Made by a program: the position numbers and the translations under genes. This document shows positions 6,983 through 7,557 of a stretch of DNA of 7,557 nucleotides, in pieces (the first letter of the stretch is position 1; each line of letters starts with the position of its first letter). The notes beneath the pieces were generated by a model. It searched no databases and was not told the origin of the DNA. It worked only from the letters and a program-made list of their open reading frames with translations. Source of the DNA: Gammaproteobacteria bacterium (GTDB lineage: Bacteria; Pseudomonadota; Gammaproteobacteria; UWMA-0217); assembly GCA_027031685.1 (NCBI GenBank), contig JALVPS010000023.1, positions 1 to 7,557 of the forward strand, written 5' to 3'.

Positions 6983-7557
6983 ACCCAACGCCTCGCACGC
7001 GCCCCGTGACGAAACCGATCCCCAGCGCGCTCAGCGCGATGCCCCAGACGATGGCCGGGCCGGAGGGCAGGTCGGCCACGGCGGAGGCCAGCAGTCCCAG
7101 GGCGTAGCCGACGGCGCCGATGAGCCAGGCGAGGCCGAGTCCGGTCCACGGCCCGCGCCCGGCGGCGGCGAGGGTGGGGACGATGAGGCTGGTGAACACC
7201 AGGTAGACGCCCACCAGTTGCACCGAGGCGGTGATGGCCAGGGCGAAGACGAGGTAGAAGCCGAGCCCGCGACGCAGGGCGGGCAGGGCGAACCACAGCG
7301 CCAGCAGCGCGGCGTAGAGCAGCGCCACGGGGCCGAGCTGGCCCCAGCTTACCCAGAGGATCTGGCCCGATAGCAGCTCCTTGATGTGTTCGCCGCCGTG
7401 CGGGTTGTGGGCGATGAGCAGCAGGCTGGCGGTGGCGGCCAGCACGAAGACGATGCCGATCAGCGCCTCCTGCACGCGCGGCCAGTGGTTGTCCAGCCAG
7501 CCGAGCAGCAGGGCCCCGAGCAGGGCGCCGCCGGCGGCGCCCTGCTCGGGGCCCTGC
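6963..7557 (-). CDS. ABC-3 family metal (Zn/Mn-type) transporter permease, C-terminal part
   Basis: About 198 residues are present; the 5' end lies beyond the window, and family members usually have roughly 260-290. It is the membrane subunit of an ABC importer for a divalent metal (ZnuB/TroC/MntB relatives). The evidence is a chain of hydrophobic helices and recognisable family stretches. These include EALIGIVFVLAATASLLLIA with the loop HNPHGGEHIKELLSGQILWVS, then VGVYLVFTSLIVPTLAA (counterpart of the conserved GxxLVxxLLxxP segment) and LPSGPAIV near the C-terminus. The cytoplasmic tail is short. It converges on the beta-helix gene with 6 bases between stops. The ATPase and binding-protein genes are not in the window, so the metal cannot be named. 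Sequence upstream of 7532 (residues at the extreme N-side) lies in a perfect palindrome and may be artefactual. Confidence 0.85.
   Translation of the reverse strand, partial: QGPEQGAAGGALLGALLLGWLDNHWPRVQEALIGIVFVLAATASLLLIAHNPHGGEHIKELLSGQILWVSWGQLGPVALLYAALLALWFALPALRRGLGFYLVFALAITASVQLVGVYLVFTSLIVPTLAAAGRGPWTGLGLAWLIGAVGYALGLLASAVADLPSGPAIVWGIALSALGIGFVTGRVRGVGCRAAAT
7508..7557. repeat. 50-bp perfect palindrome at the window end
   Basis: Bases 7508-7532 are the exact reverse complement of 7533-7557, with no loop and no mismatch. It lies inside the permease reading frame and reaches the final base. A fold-back (chimeric hairpin) at a contig end is the simplest reading; a genuine hairpin is the alternative. 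Confidence 0.9.

Overview
The window is 7,557 bp of GC-rich bacterial DNA with compact genes, short intergenic gaps and strong G/C third-position bias. Protein resemblance (HemH with an E. coli-like core, a three-subunit PntAA/PntAB/PntB transhydrogenase, secreted proteins ending in thrombospondin-type-3 plus dockerin-like repeats) suggests a gammaproteobacterium, perhaps of the Chromatiales/Ectothiorhodospiraceae kind. That placement is inference from recalled protein features, not a search result. No tRNA, rRNA, CRISPR array, insertion sequence or phage gene was seen.

Layout. (1) Positions 1-1536, minus strand: a tightly packed operon for proton-translocating NAD(P) transhydrogenase, pntAA-pntAB-pntB, with pntB cut by the window start. 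(2) 1537-1734: a divergent promoter region. (3) 1735-3593, plus strand: ferrochelatase hemH overlapping by 4 bp a stand-alone molybdopterin-binding-fold (CinA-N/MoCF) protein. (4) 3594-3659: a gap holding a strong hairpin whose T-tract lies on the minus strand. (5) 3660-5198, minus strand, and 5427-6956, plus strand: a divergent pair of secreted proteins, one with two PKD domains and one with a parallel beta-helix. They share a 228-bp control region and carry homologous C-terminal calcium-binding modules. (6) 6963-7557, minus strand: the C-terminal part of an ABC-3 family metal transporter permease, cut by the window end and convergent with the beta-helix gene.

The transhydrogenase (NADPH supply from the proton gradient), ferrochelatase (last step of protoheme synthesis) and metal permease are ordinary housekeeping or transport genes. 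The accessory part is the divergent secreted pair. Both products have signal peptides, and both end in a TSP3 segment, two EF-hand/dockerin-like loops and a short Phe/Leu...Pro-Gly tail. This suggests a common surface-attachment or secretion route and possibly joint regulation.

The last 50 bp of the window (7508-7557) are a perfect palindrome with its axis between 7532 and 7533. A palindrome ending exactly at the sequence edge looks like a fold-back assembly artefact, so the permease sequence beyond 7532 should be treated with caution.
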